Origin: Prostheceraeus crozeri
Lineage: Eukaryota; Platyhelminthes; Polycladida; Euryleptidae
Reading direction: 5' to 3'
Assembly (NCBI GenBank): GCA_907163375.1
Contig: CAJQUW010006815.1
Span: 124,001 to 188,000 of the forward strand
DNA length: 64,000 bases
Part shown: positions 12,014 to 25,104 of the stretch, in pieces
How the letters are laid out: each line of letters begins with the position of its first letter
Position numbering within the stretch: position 1 is the first letter of the stretch
Position numbers and translations under genes: made by a program
The notes under the pieces: model-generated
What the model was told of the DNA's origin: nothing
The model's input: only the letters and a program-made list of their open reading frames with translations
Database searches by the model: none

Positions 12014-13513
12014 GATGCTAAGTCGAATAATGTCATTGTAAATGGTTTACCAGAGGCTGACGTTTCATGGAATTTGGCTAGTGCGATGGGTCAACATCGC
12101 TCCGTTCATTCTGAAGGCTTCAATTTTGATGCATCTGTTTCACCTAATGCTGTTTTTAGTCATCTTCAAAGACTTGATATCACCAAATCACCGGGTTCTG
12201 ACAACCGTCATCCAAAGCTTTTGAAAACGGGTGCATTCGCAATTTGTTATCCGTTGTCGGCAATATTTCAGCAGTCTCTGCGAGTAGGAAAGTTTCCCAG
12301 TAAGTGGAAGTTATCTGACGTCACCATGGTCCCGAAATGTAAAAACCCTACCATCAGAGACTTACGTCCAATTTCACTTTTGCCAATCCCTGCGAAAATA
12401 CTCGAGCGGATCATTCTATCAAAGGAGTTCAATAATATTATGAATACTTACGACAGTTCGCAGTTTGCATATCGACCCTTTGTTTCAACCGCGGCAGCAT
12501 TAATTGTAATTTATGACAAAGTTACTGAACTTCTCGATCTAACAGACTGTAATCGAGTTGCAATGACCACTGTAGATCTATCAAAGGCATTTGACAGGGT
12601 ACCGCATCATAAGCTGGTACAACACCTTGACGGTAAAGTTTCTCACCACTTCCTTATTTGGCTAATTGACTATCTTGAAAATCGTAGTTTCCGGATTCGT
12701 TATTCGGGTACCTACAGCTAGATGATGGACGTATACTCGGGCGTCCCCCAAGGTTCGATTTTGGGCCCGTACCTTTTTGCATCCTACATGAGTTCCCTGC
12801 AGCCGTCCTCTATGAATGTGACTTGTGTCAAGTATGCTGATGATGTGACTATCCTGTAAGGTTTGCGTTCCTGTGACGATGACTTAATCACCAACCAGGA
12901 GCTATGTCATGTAAAATCTTGGTTAAACAGCAAAGGTTTGGTCTTAAACGATCAAAAGACAAAACATTTGATCATTCGAAAACGCTGTACGAACACAAAT
13001 GAGTCCAGTCATTGTGATCATCATGTAAGGATCTTGGGACTTACACTAACTTGTGATCTAAGTTGGCATGAGCATTTTGGTGTGATTGTGAAGATCTGTT
13101 CATCACGATTACATCTCCTGAGAAGACTCAAACCGCTTTTAAACAAAAAAGATTTGATTACTGTTTACTGTTCTGTAATCGTCGCAGTTTTAACTTGCGC
13201 CTCACCGGTTTTTGTTGGACTGAATGCGACACTTATTCAAGCAATTGAATCAATTAAAAAGAGGGCTCATCGCATAATATGTGGAAGCGGATATGATTGT
13301 GACCTGCTTCAAGACATAAGACAGTTGCTTTTGTCTCAATCCTTCAAGCTTATGTTGATTGCCGAGCAGAATGAGAACCATCCCTTACACCCCTTTGTGC
13401 CTGATAGACTCCAAAGATCGGGACACCTGAGACAGCCTTTCTCAAGAACTACCCGTCGTCAGAACTCTTTCTTCCCGTACACTATAAACCGTCTGAATTT
13501 GTATGATAAGTGA
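12014..13513 (+). pseudogene. Non-LTR (CR1/Jockey-like) reverse transcriptase relic
   Basis: The reverse transcriptase domain reads in order: DITKSPGSD, RPISLLPIPAKILE, FAYRPF, VDLSKAFDRVPHHKL (motif A), SGVPQGSILGP (motif B) and KYADDVTIL (motif C, catalytic YADD intact). The C-terminal part continues through RILGLTLTCDLSW and the thumb-like region to the end of the frame. In-frame stops at 12719-12721 and about 12857-12859 break it. The APE endonuclease domain that should precede RT is missing: ORF1 text runs straight into the RT start near 12070, so an internal deletion fused the two. The clade is judged from motif style only. Confidence 0.8.
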
Positions 13514-15010
13514 CTATGACACTCTCGATTATTGCATGATCGTAGTATTACTTTGCCATTTTTTTACTTTCATTTGTATATGTGACATATCCCTTGTAAT
13601 GATTTCGATTCTCAATTTTGCAAATATATACGCTTCTCTCTCTCTCATCCTTCTCTTCCTCGTGTTATTCGGGTTGCACTTCTCCTTCTGACAATTGCTG
13701 AACTTATATGACAAATATTTTAGCATTTAAAATGCGCAGGAATTAATGTTCACGATAGAATAAGTACAGTTTGCTTGGAGATGTTGCTGTGATCAGAGTT
13801 ACAAGTGTCCGTCGATCACTGATGATCAGATTCACAGACATTCCCTTTTATGTTTAATCGGAAACTTCTCCATCTTCAATCCATCTGAAAAATGCCTTTT
13901 TTCATTTCACTTCTGATTGAGTGCTAGGAACGGTCGTGAAAAGTGGTTGCAGCACTTAAATAGGGGAGGGGACGGCAAATGGCAAGCCATGCCACACTGA
14001 AAGGGTTTATATGAAAAGAAAAATGTAATGCAAGAGTTCACGGTCATCATTAGAATAAACTGTGAAATTGCATCTCGCCAGGATATGGACGTATAAGGAT
14101 GTATCCGGATGTATTCCCATGCTGATTGGGGCCTATGCATTATTTGTATTTCGGAATGCATTCTTCCGTATAGGGATGCATCTTCTTTAGTCGGATGCAC
14201 TCTTTTGGACAGGAAGGCATTATTCTATACTTATGAATAATAATGCTACCATTTTAACTTAAACTGAAAATAATTTAACCCAATCTAATCAGTCAAAATG
14301 TTTTTAAATTCACAGATTTTTTTAAATAAAGAAGTATGTATCATGAAATGTATTGATAAGTACTATGGAATGATTCCAATATAGACAATTGTTGTGAATA
14401 CTATGTAAATATTTAATGGAGATATATTGTAAATGCACCATTAATGTCAAAAACTATTTTGCGAATCCATGTAAACAGATTCTCTGCTTAATGTTTGCTA
14501 TTAATGACGGTTTGTAAGCTGGCCTTTCCACGAGTAGGCCTATGCATGAGTATAAGACCAACCAGCAGACTGTAATTTAACAATTTTTCGGAAAATTGAA
14601 AATACGCTTTAACTAAGCATAAAGGTCACGGAAGCTAAGATTATACAATTTAGTTACATCTAAATGCGACAGAGGTGACTCTTTTGATCTTTTGAAAAAA
14701 GACATTTTTCTTCTGAGGAAGGCGAGCTGAAAGCCGCAGAAAGCTCGAGTGAAAAAAATCTGCAACAGACAAGAGATTTCCGGGAAGAAATTTTCCAGTG
14801 GCTGTGCACCTTAACATGACGACTAACGTCAAAAATTGTGTATTGAGGTCTGAACATCTATTGTCTATGTGCTGTATGTCTTTTGTTCAATTTACCTCAG
14901 AATGCCCTATATAATAACCTTGACAGTTCCTACATCGAATTGCATTTACGACATTACTGGAGTAGCAGTTAAGATTTGAATTCACAGTAAAACATTCAAT
15001 TACACCTTAA
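13514..15010. other. Non-coding: LINE 3' flank and degenerate short repeats
   Basis: No gene recognised. At about 14085-14215 a loose 25-bp-scale repeat built on GGATGCAT/GGATGTAT words occurs five or six times. The rest is AT-rich without structure noticed. Confidence 0.5.
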
Positions 15011-15345
15011 AGTCAGGAGATGACGCAAGTCAGACAAAATGACGCCAAGTTGAACAATTTGACGCAGTCAGATTTTTTGACGCAAATGGACTTTGTACCG
15101 CACGCTCGCATCTCACCAAATTTGGTGTACAGGTGAGTTTTGCTAATATGTATTCAATAAATGCATTCAATACTTTCCGCCGGTTTCGGTTTCGGAGACT
15201 CCAGAGATTTTCATTCTTACTGACGCAAGTCATTCTTTTTGACTCACGACGGTATTCTGACGGGTTAGACTATTTGACTCAAGTCAGACGTTTTGACGCA
15301 TATTGAATATTTGACTCTAAATAAATGAAAACTGCGTCAACATGC
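15011..15345. repeat. Left array of TGACGCAAGT-type motifs
   Basis: TGACGC and TGACTC words recur about every 15-40 bases, including GATGACGCAAGTCAGACA at the outer edge, AATTTGACGCAG, TTTTTGACGCAAAT and ATTTGACTCAAGTC. The same words appear inverted at 20985-21275. Together they look like subterminal repeats of one DNA transposon, the usual binding sites of a transposase. Confidence 0.55.
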
Positions 15346-15479
15346 TCAGGGCAAGTTGCCATACAAATCCTAGAATTATTCATCTTGATCAAATGGTCAC
15401 CTTACACAATAATGCAACAATAATTTGGCAGAAGTTCGCAAAGTATCAATATTGAATAGTCTACAAAATATAAAAATAT

Positions 15480-15716
15480 TTGTATAGTTTCTGGGTGCAG
15501 AAAATAAACAAACGGGTAGCAAATAAACAAATGCGCCGCAACGTGTTTGTGCAACCAAAAGTAAGGACTGTCAAATACGGTCAAAATTCCCTACGGTTTT
15601 ATGGGACAAGCTTCTGGAACCAAGTTCCTTCTAATATTCGGAAACTTCCTCCCCGATCTGAGACGGTTCGGACTTACTTGCTATCGTATATCCGGAAGAA
15701 AAGTGGAATAACTTAA
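15480..15716 (+). pseudogene. LINE reverse transcriptase C-terminal fragment
   Basis: Seventy-eight codons include VRTVKYGQNSLRFYGTSFWN and QVPSNIRKLPP, a phrase characteristic of the extreme C-terminus of CR1-like and related non-LTR reverse transcriptases (tyrosine, glycine, FWN, P..IR). No RT catalytic motif lies upstream, so this is a 5'-truncated copy. It sits just inside the left motif array of the candidate 15.0-21.3 kb element. Confidence 0.55.
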
Positions 15717-17228
15717 TTTCTTGTATTTTCTTTACTTCATTACTTGAAAACTTGTAAATTTAGTCACATGCATGTCACATGTCGTGAATATAATTATAAT
15801 TGATCATTGGTTAGTAAAACTGCCAGTCTCATACGATTTCTTGAATGCTCTGTAATCATAAGCGTGACATTTAAAGCTAGGCCTAATTCTCAGTGTCGAC
15901 TCGTGCGCGAATCCAATCACCACTTATTTATCACCTTGAAAAAACGCTTCCTCAGGGAAAGAATTTTGCGACGTCACAATTGCGAATTTTGCACAATAGC
16001 ATTCCCATAGCAAAATTCTCTACAGCTAAAATCAATGCAAATCATGAAAAATTGACAAACCTGCAATCTTAAGAGCACACATGAACCTCAAGCAGAAAAC
16101 TGTGAAAATGACCCTTTAGTTTGAGATGATGAATTTATACGCATACAGTAATAACGTGGGCAAAAAAGTAAAAAAATGCCGAACTATGCTCACTACGAAA
16201 AAGGCAGTTTATAAATAGTGCTATGAATTGAATGTTAAGGCCTATACTTTAACAAAGCTAGGGGACATCTTTGTCAATTAAGGTGCTTTTATTCGACATT
16301 CTTCTCTACAAGGTCACTTTGTTAACAGCTTGCCCCGGTTCACCTTATCATTCTAATGCCTATGAAACAAAATTTCAACAATTTCTTAATTGAAAGTCCA
16401 TTTCCAGCCGCCTAAAGCAAAGTAGCTACATGCTATAAAATAGTGTCATTTCTATAATGGCGTTTACCACAATTCACGTTTTTGCAGTTGCTTCAATTAC
16501 ATATAACTTTTGGAAAGCGTGTATGGGCATGTTTCGCCTGTTTGCTCATTGGAATTTAAATGCAACATAAAATTGGAACATCCTACTGCTACGAATATAA
16601 GCCTTGTGCATAGTGTTAAATAGGAACATGTATATTCGCATTTGCAGGAAAAGACAAGAAAATAATTTCATACAAAGTTCTACTATAATTTTATATTTTG
16701 CTTCAAATGAAAAACGGCTATATAGCAGTGAGCTTACAAAACACAAGTCATCGTTAACACCAGCAAATAATCTATGAATTAATTCATCGATTTAAGTAAT
16801 ACAATTAGCCTGATGCGTATGTACACAAACTTGGTTGTAGAGAAATATGGACCGAAAGGAAGGATGCTTGTCAAGAAGCAGTTGACTAGATAACGGCATA
16901 GGAACGAAGCAGCATTTTAGGTATGAGTTCTTGAAAAGGATCTTCTCCATTTCACATAGACCTGCCGTGAAACTGATTTTGAAGCTGCATTTTGCTGTCG
17001 AAAGCATATCGCAAATTAGTGTATATGCCTACCTCTCAGAGTAGCACATAATTTGATTACAAATCCAAAAGCAGACACCAGGAGAATAATATTGAATAGA
17101 AATGGTGCAATGCTTGAAATATATCTAGGACTGTGAAATTTGAGTTGCCGTAAATTACAGATGTACATCATTTAACTTGAGACAAATGTGGATCTAGGAT
17201 AACTGAACTTTATTTTCCTCACCGGTGT

Positions 17229-17329
17229 TATATTTTCTAAGAGAAAATATAGCACTACATTCAAATGGTAAATATGCTTTAAATCAAATAGAGTGCTTTA
17301 TTATCATACTCTAAGACAATAAAGCACTC
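17229..17329. repeat. Pair of adjacent hairpins
   Basis: TATATTTTCT-AAG-AGAAAATATA (17229-17251) is a perfect 10-bp-arm hairpin. GAGTGCTTTATT and AATAAAGCACTC (17291-17302 and 17318-17329) form a second with a 15-base loop. No gene is next to them. They may belong to a small foldback repeat. Confidence 0.5.
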
Positions 17330-19499
17330 AGACTTTCGGTCGAAATTGAAATTCGGTCGTATTTGAAGATACATCATTTTGAGCAATGACTTGTCTCATA
17401 TCATTGTTATAATAATGGATGTGGCTTGCGGTTTGAATTTTAGCCTGAATGAGGGCATAGCCTATGCATATACTTTTTCATGTACTGCGGTATCATCAGC
17501 CCGTCTCTATTTCTTCTTTTATCTCTTAAAAAGGATTCGTTATTTACACCAAAGTATAATTTGTTAGGAGAATTTTTCCCATTGCTTCATAGTTATCAAA
17601 ATTCATATAGAAAGATAAAATCGACACTGCAGCAACTGGCTCATCAATTTCTCTGAGCATCAAAGTCGAAAGTCCTGATTAATAGACTGTGCTTGAGGGC
17701 ATATCGGTGAAGGCATCTGAAGAATTCTTCTTCGGGATAGTGTGGTACATCAAGTAGATTTGTATTTACATGTGTGTTAGCTGTGAATTCCGATTTGGGA
17801 CAGTACTATAGTACCTGCAGTATTCTAGTTGAACGTAGTTGGTAGACTACATGTATAGACCTACTTGCTTTTCATCTTATTCCATTTGTTTCCAGTCTTC
17901 ATGGATTATATTAGGCTTACATCCTTCGCTATAGTTTTGCTGATGATGCTTCCCATTTTGTGCCGTCCCAAATTAATGTCTCCCATTTTTGTTTGATCTC
18001 GCTCGTGCAGATTTCGAGAGATTTTTTAAACCTAAAAGCCTACAAAAAATTTGTATTTTGGCCGGGGAGTCCTGAACTAATGGCAACATTTTGATAACGT
18101 TGGAGAACTAATAATACTATTATCATTGTTCTATAATACTGTAATACTAATATAGAACTATTATATTAAAGTACTATAAATAACTACTAATACTAATTAT
18201 TGTTTTTGGAATTCACACTGTATTTGATGAATACGATTGTCGCAAACAGACGATTCTTCATGATGAACCAAAAGTACGTTGAGGTATCTTCTTAAAGAAT
18301 TTATTGGCTATAAAATTGTAATAAAAAACTATGTAGGCTTACAGGACCGACGTTTCATGTATTCACGCTTCTTAAGGGGCAAAAAAGCTAAAAACAATCA
18401 ACAGAAAGTCAGTAGAGCGTCAGGAGGGACAAGCATAGTTATTTACGCAGTGGGTTAAAGAATTCTACCCTTACAATAATTGGTCAAAATTTTTTGCAGA
18501 AGTTGCCAGAAACATAACGTTATAAGGATTTTTTGTTTTGCTTCATCTTCGAATTGACAATTTTATTATAGAAGAGTAGAAGTGCATGCCTCACGACAAT
18601 TCTCTGAAAAAGGTTTATTTAAATAAAACTCGGAATCATTTCAACTACTGGACCCTATGATGTGAGCCTAAACATTCTTTTTGCCATTCCATTATGGCCG
18701 GGTGGTGTATCATCGATTTCAGTGTTACTTCCTTTCGAGTGACACAGAGCGGTCGAATACATGAATAGGCCTAATCGATTTCTATGGCCTGATCGCACGA
18801 GTTCAAAGATCACTAGTTGCACAGAAATAGTCAAACAGCCACAACGAGATTCTGCTAGGACCGATGCCGAAATGAGACTTTCACAGAATGAAATAAGTCT
18901 ACCACGAAGCTGCGCATCTGCCGAGTTCTATCCGGTTCCTTATCTTGTCAGACACGATCAAAGAAAAACATATTTCAATGCAATAGGGCGAAGACTTTTT
19001 ATATGCAGTTTCTTCAGATCATTTTTTATGCATGCAAATCTGTCTGTGAGGCTATTCACATTCAGATTTGGCAAGCCTCCTAATGTTGAAAAATACAAGT
19101 GTTTTCAGTAATTTTACATGTATACCTCAAAGTCGGTAGTTTTGAATCCTCATGGATGCGTTGCTGTATCCACTGGATTAAAAATTACGTTGCTTGAGGC
19201 TTGTCGGCATCTCTGTTATTTTTGTCTGTTTTTTTCTGTTATTGCATGCATGAATGTTTTTAGTTGTGTACGTGTAAGTAGGTAAGATAAGAATCGTTAT
19301 TCGGCTTTCAGCCAAAAACTGTGCCAGAAGCCAGTGGATCCCCGGATTGTATAGATTACAATTATCTGTCCGATCTGAGGATTAGTTGGTTTTTGGATTG
19401 TTCATCATTTGCGGATAGCTTCACGCATCGAGTGTATAACCAACTAAAATCGAAATCAAATACTAGATGACTGCGTAGGGATAGCAAACTGATATCGAA

Positions 19500-19800
19500 G
19501 TCGCGATTGCTACATATCCATTGTTAACAAATGGATGCCAGGCGGATAACCAGAATGCACAGTCGATAGCACGGATATCCGTCAAAAACAGCGAACCAGA
19601 TGTCGGTTGGATATCAAGCATATCCGCTTATAAGATACTGATCTCCTTGGGATAAACATTTGTTATCCGCGTAGATAGACTGGATATCCAAACGGCTCCT
19701 GACGTAGAAATAATGGTGTGTGTCCGCTCAACTGTGAAGATCCGTTGATATCCGGAGAAACTATAAGATGCTGATCGGGTATCCGTTTGCTCGGAGGGGT
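19500..19800. repeat. Patch rich in GGATATCC-like words
   Basis: GGATAACC, GGATATCCGT, GGATATCAAG, CATATCCGC, GGATATCCAA and GATATCCGG recur within 300 bases on both orientations of the self-complementary core GATATC. This is more than expected in this AT-rich background. No ORF is supported. It may be a decayed satellite or transposon subterminal region. Confidence 0.4.
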
Positions 19801-19835
19801 GCGATTTAAAGAAGGCGACATGCAGTGCTTCAGCA

Positions 19836-20010
19836 TCATCATTGTGCGTAACTTAGCTATGGTACAATGTAGACGATAGTAGACAGTAATGTTTTCTCGT
19901 AATGATGATATCTGCACAAGCATGTGACAGATATTTTAGAAGTCTAATTATCGTATGTCTACATGTGTATTCATACCATTGCTGCCCACTGCGATTTCTT
20001 GTTTTTTTTA
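19836..20010. repeat. Dispersed repeat, copy 1
   Basis: It matches 30222-30415 in the same orientation with many substitutions. Shared phrases include GTGCGTAA, GGTACAATGT, CTCGTAAT and GTGTATTCAT followed by CATTGCTGCCCA. The family is not identified. Confidence 0.5.
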
Positions 20011-20984
20011 GATTTTCTCATTTTCTAATCCCAGCATATAAAAATATCTTTAAGAACCTCAGAGCCCTATCGAATGCTTAGAGTGAATTTTGGTAACCTA
20101 TTTTGGCTTCAATTCATAAATAATAATATCAAGAAAATAACAAAAATCATTGAAAACCATAGCCTGAAAGGGAAGTGACATCTACTGATATCCTTCTATT
20201 CTTGTTTTTTGTCCTATTCATATTTATTATTGTTGTCAAGTTTTTCCTCTAATTTTTGCTCACTTGGTGTGAGGCCTATAAATGCTCTGCTGTTTTATCC
20301 CTTTACAAAGATCTTATTGACAATAGGTCCATTGCTTTCGGATATTGTAACTTCCATACTGTGCTCCCCTCCACTTCCTTGCTAAATTCACATTCCAAAA
20401 ATTAGACCTAAACAATTTCTCAGTTTCAGTTCTACTATTCCTTCCTTCAGTTTCATGTATTTTCAAGGAATGACTTGCCTACTTGACGATCCCGTGAATA
20501 AACCAAAGAATGTATAGGCAAGGCATACTATTCAAGTCATGTCGTTGCCCCCCCCCCCTGATAAACGGAGTGTCAACTTTTCGGTCTCATTACTTGACAT
20601 GAGATGGCAATTTTCTAATTAATCGATTCGAACATTCTGCAAATTATATTTCGATTACGATGAATGTTCCAGATGACAGAAATTACTCCTGCGATTAGCT
20701 CATTTATAGTGTGATGATCATTGAAACTTTGAGCAAACTATCCTGACAAATAATTCTAGCAGTGGATAACATTGAATTGGAAGAAAGCATGATCGCCTTA
20801 TTTCTGTTGTACAAAATTTACCATGAACCGCTGTCTGAACTAAGATTGTAAATCTTGGCATCATTTGATATAGGCCTATTTGATTCCATGTTAACTTGTT
20901 CTTTTGAGATAAGCGCTTTATTCGATACATAAAATTGTTGAGAGAACTTCTGACCGTATATTTAGATATCAATATACCGCATTG

Positions 20985-21275
20985 CATTATCGATCGTTTT
21001 TGAGTCAAATATACCAAATGCGTCAAATTGTTCGGACGCGTCAGGAAGTTTTCAGAATATATTTCATGATTTTGAGTCAAATATACGAACTGCGTCAAAA
21101 AGTCTGACTTCAATTTTCATTTACTTCAGCTTGAGTCAAATATACTTCTTGCGTCTAATATAACATTTTCGTCATAAAGACCGACTTGCGTCACGACACG
21201 TATCTGAAGTGACGAATTCAGTTGGTAAAAATGGTTTTCTGCGTCAAATTGTCCCACTTGCGTCATTGAAAATCT
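20985..21275. repeat. Right array of TGACGCAAGT-type motifs (inverted)
   Basis: GAGTCAAATATAC occurs three times and GCGTCAAA, GCGTCACG and CTTGCGTCATTG recur. Read on the minus strand this gives TGACGCAAGTGGGACA and TTTGACGCAG, matching the left array at 15011-15345. The outermost bases on both sides include GGAGAT, so the outer ends may be true inverted termini. Confidence 0.55.
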
Positions 21276-24200
21276 CCATAGACATTAAATTCTATTGTTT
21301 TGCCTACTATCATCGTTTCAGAACAATTTGGGTTCACCACACCTACTGACACCATCAATAGCTTTTCTGTTGTTCTGACAAAGAGATCTAAGGAGAGATT
21401 TCGGTTGCTTCAACACACACGTTATTTTCTTGTCCTTGAATGTCTCAATTAAGCTTGTTGAAGCCTACAAACTAGAAGCCTGTTACTTTTCACTATCCTG
21501 CCACTTCAAATGGTCGAAAAATCAAGACGGAAAGACGGCAGCTTCAGGAATTTCTATCATGTTGGTTGCAGTTGTGCAGTACCTAGGGTTACACAGGAAG
21601 AATCACATCTTGAAGCATGTTAGGAATGTTCCTGTTATGACCTGTTAAATGAAGAGAATGAGAATATAATTACAAGTATCTTACTGTAATTAACGGAAAT
21701 TAAGCTGATTATCACATCACATTTTGGCATTTTCTACAATATTTCAAGCCTGCAAATCTTTCGATTCTTGTCATGATAAAATTGAAAGAAGTTCTTTAAG
21801 GTTTGGTCCCAACTGCCACATGACATTTAGGATTATCTTGCTTGTCATTTTGACTTTGAAGCAGCTGGAACTTGTTCGCACGTAACCTTGAAGCGCGAAA
21901 AAACTTATCCCAGTCAGACGGTCTTTTGCCATGATTACATGATGCTTCGGTAACAAACATTTTACCGACTAGTCTCCAGTTCAGTTAATGTCAGTATAAG
22001 TTTAAAAATGGCCAATGACATTTTTTATATGAAATGTGGTAATTAATATCAACCTACATAAAATATTAGACAAGACAATCGCGTGAATTCATGGGTTGAA
22101 GTGGAATCCTTGTAATTGCAATCGATTATTGAAGCAGCATAGTTGCTAGTTGGCAGCTTAAGTTGATAGAAATCTCATAATTCCATCATAATCTTGTGAA
22201 GACATTACATTGTACTGGGCCTAACTATTTCCAATAAGACTAAGCAGGATGAAAGATTGATTGTAATAAGTTGAATGATGACCGTTTTGCAGCAGCTTAT
22301 TCAAGGAACAGTACGATAAATATATTTAAAATTAATCCTGACACAGCAGAACATCTACAGTCCTTTGCGTCGTCCGAATGAAAACCGACTGAGGTTTAGA
22401 TCCTTCTTCATTTTTTTAAGAAATTCCCGATGTTTGAATACCCACCTAACACCTACCACATGTTAGAAAGTTTGATTTAGTGTTATCCGCAAATGAAAAT
22501 CATGCTGTAAACTTACTCATGCATAAGTAGCGCACGCAAAAAAATAAATACGACGATCATTGTGTCAAAAATACATGCAGAGCCCGATAATTGTACTATT
22601 CACCTTCAACCCAAAGTTTTAAGCACTGCAAAAATGAAAACAGACTTAAGTTTTCGCTTACTTGATGAAGGAAAAGGTCTCCATGATAATAAGTGATTTC
22701 AACATTTTCCAGCATCTCGGAGTCACGCATATCTCCTTTGTTTTATCTAGCTTTCCTAATCATGCTTATAAGGGAAAGAAAAGCATGACATTGCAAAATT
22801 CAAAAATAATAATGAAACAATGAAACTTAGAGGATATTTTAGGGAAGACGAAACGATATCACGTTGAGCGTGTCACAATTCGCCAGACATTCTCAAAAAT
22901 TCTATTTGCAGCTGAAAAGCATATTTTCTTACTTTTCAACTTTGAGTCTACAGCCTTTTCAGTCTCTACAATATCTTAATCTAAATCATGTATGTCCAGA
23001 CTGAAAGCTGTAGACTACAAGCCCCAATCAATATTAGCTAGGAATCTTAACTGTAAAACCAGAATCAAAAATACTTGGAAAATGTGTATCGGTAATGCAC
23101 TGTAATCATTACTTTCATATCTAAAGCAGAATTAAACTACGAATGCCTTCACTTCATTACAAACGATTAGAAGAAATACTTGACTATACGAAAGAAAATA
23201 CGGAGCAGTTCGCAGCTATTACTTCAATGTTTTGGTTGTCTTGTGGGGTATTAGTAATATCAAGGATTTACAGGTCAAGCGAAGACAGATCTGATTGACT
23301 GTAATGATTATAATCCACCTAAAAATAAAACAGCTCATCGTTCAGATTCTCTATTTTCAAATTTGATTTTGATCTATAGCAATTTCTTTGACAGTTGATC
23401 TCAAAAAAGGAAATATTCTGATTTCCTTACTTGAATTGCTGTAAAGGAATACCTTAATTCCTTGCATTTTATAATTTCTTTTTATGTTCAGATTTTTCTT
23501 TGTTCTTATACTCACTCTTGTATTATAGCACTATTGCTTATATTATAATCACTATTTGTAGTGATACCTATATCACCACACATCATATTTCCTATTATAT
23601 GTATCATATATATTTTTCTTATAAATTCATTTGACATTTAAATTAATAATTTATTTTAAATAACAATTTCACACGCTTTTTAGATATATTTTTCATCTTT
23701 TAAGGACTAAAAAATCCATAAATCCATAACATCAATGATCCCACTGAGTGATCAACAGCTTTAAAACTTGTCTCTATGAATTTCTGCATATGCTGTAAGC
23801 TAAACTAAGATTATATATCATAAACATGCCGAAAAACAATTGAATTTTAATTCCAAAAAACATTCTGACAAATTGTTCTGGCATAATTACAACACACCGC
23901 ATATTCGTTGCAATAGATATTAATATCTGTTCTGTGCAATTTTTGATTATTGCCTATCAATAAACATTTATGGTGTTCAAGAAATATAAGTTTGATAGTA
24001 TTGCATCAAATTTAGCAAATTTACATTAGTCTGTAATAATTTACATTGATTCACTCCAGGAGCTGGCACTGACAGATAGATATACAAATCTTCAGAAGAT
24101 TTGGTATCGTCAAAGAAGGAAGCACCAGCGGAATGTCAGCAGACCAGTTCTGTGACCGTATTTTCAGTGCAATTTCGCAACCCACCGAAAATGGCTACAT

Positions 24201-24987
24201 TAGGTGTCCTCGCTTAGCTGATCCCATCAGTAACAAGTCTCATAGGTAGTTCGGACAGAAGATAATACTTTTTTATTCATTGTAGAATACATCATGCAAT
24301 ACGAAACGTATGCCTATCGGAAGATGCATAGAAGAAGATTACATTATTTACAGTATTTCCACTTGAGATCTTACACGTTCGCTGCGTACCATTTTGTCTC
24401 AAATAAATTCTTTTTATGTTAGGAAAGATATAATTCTTTTTTTATATCAAAGAAATTTATTTTTGAGAGCAAAGCAAACATCAAGCAAATTGCAGTCTTA
24501 CTATACGTTGAGGATGCTTTTTCCGAAGCTTCCGAGGTAGTGTATCATTTTAAAGAAGCGCAGCCTATTTTATTTGTGAATACTTTTGGCTTGCCAAAGT
24601 TTAATGTAAACTTCTATGCCATAAGCATTTTCAAAATATATGATTTTGGATGTTGAGCTAATCTAAAATGCATGGTTTTGTTTTCTCGATTTCGACCTGT
24701 CGGTCACTCAATATATATCATTGCATTGCCTGTCGCATTGATATCTTAACAACCTACTACAACGTTTGATGTGATAAGATGTAATCTATGCACAAGACAA
24801 ATCTTCGTATATGAGAACTATGAAAAGTGATAAATTACATCGAATTCTGTCGTCGATCTAATTTTCTTGAGCTGACCAAAACTTTTCCGAATAGATTTGG
24901 TTTTTGACATGAATGACATCATGATACATACTTCAGGTAGTCGCGTCATCTGATGAGCCCTCACATACCACAGGTTGGGAACTTCAT
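21276..24987. other. Host non-coding DNA, no gene recognised
   Basis: AT-rich, becoming more so at 23450-23720. Short open frames only, without motifs. Nothing further noticed. Confidence 0.5.
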
Positions 24988-25104
24988 GGGCGACCACACA
25001 GAAATGCTGCTAGGCTAACAAATCACTAACAGTATCACTCACTTATTGAAATTTGCATGATCACTAACAAATCACTATCTAACACTGTTTCTGTGCGGTC
25101 GCCC
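24988..25104. repeat. Small MITE, 117 bp
   Basis: Terminal inverted repeats GGGCGACCACACAGAAA and, on the other strand, GGGCGACCGCACAGAAA bound a 117-bp unit, one mismatch in 17. The interior contains AACAAATCACTA twice. No coding capacity. The target-site duplication is unclear. Confidence 0.6.

Larger units (their letters stand above)
15717..20984. other. Non-coding interior of the candidate 6.3-kb element
   Basis: No transposase domain or other gene is recognised. Open frames (for example 18761-19111, 116 codons) lack motifs. It holds a double hairpin at 17229-17329, an AT-rich stretch of TAATACTA words at 18110-18200, a GGATATCC-rich patch at 19500-19800 and a dispersed repeat at 19836-20010. 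If 15011-21275 is one element, it is non-autonomous. Confidence 0.45.

Noticed and set aside
18761..19111. 116-codon plus-strand ORF as a gene
   Set aside because: No domain, no splice or promoter context, composition like the flanking DNA, and it lies inside a candidate non-autonomous element.
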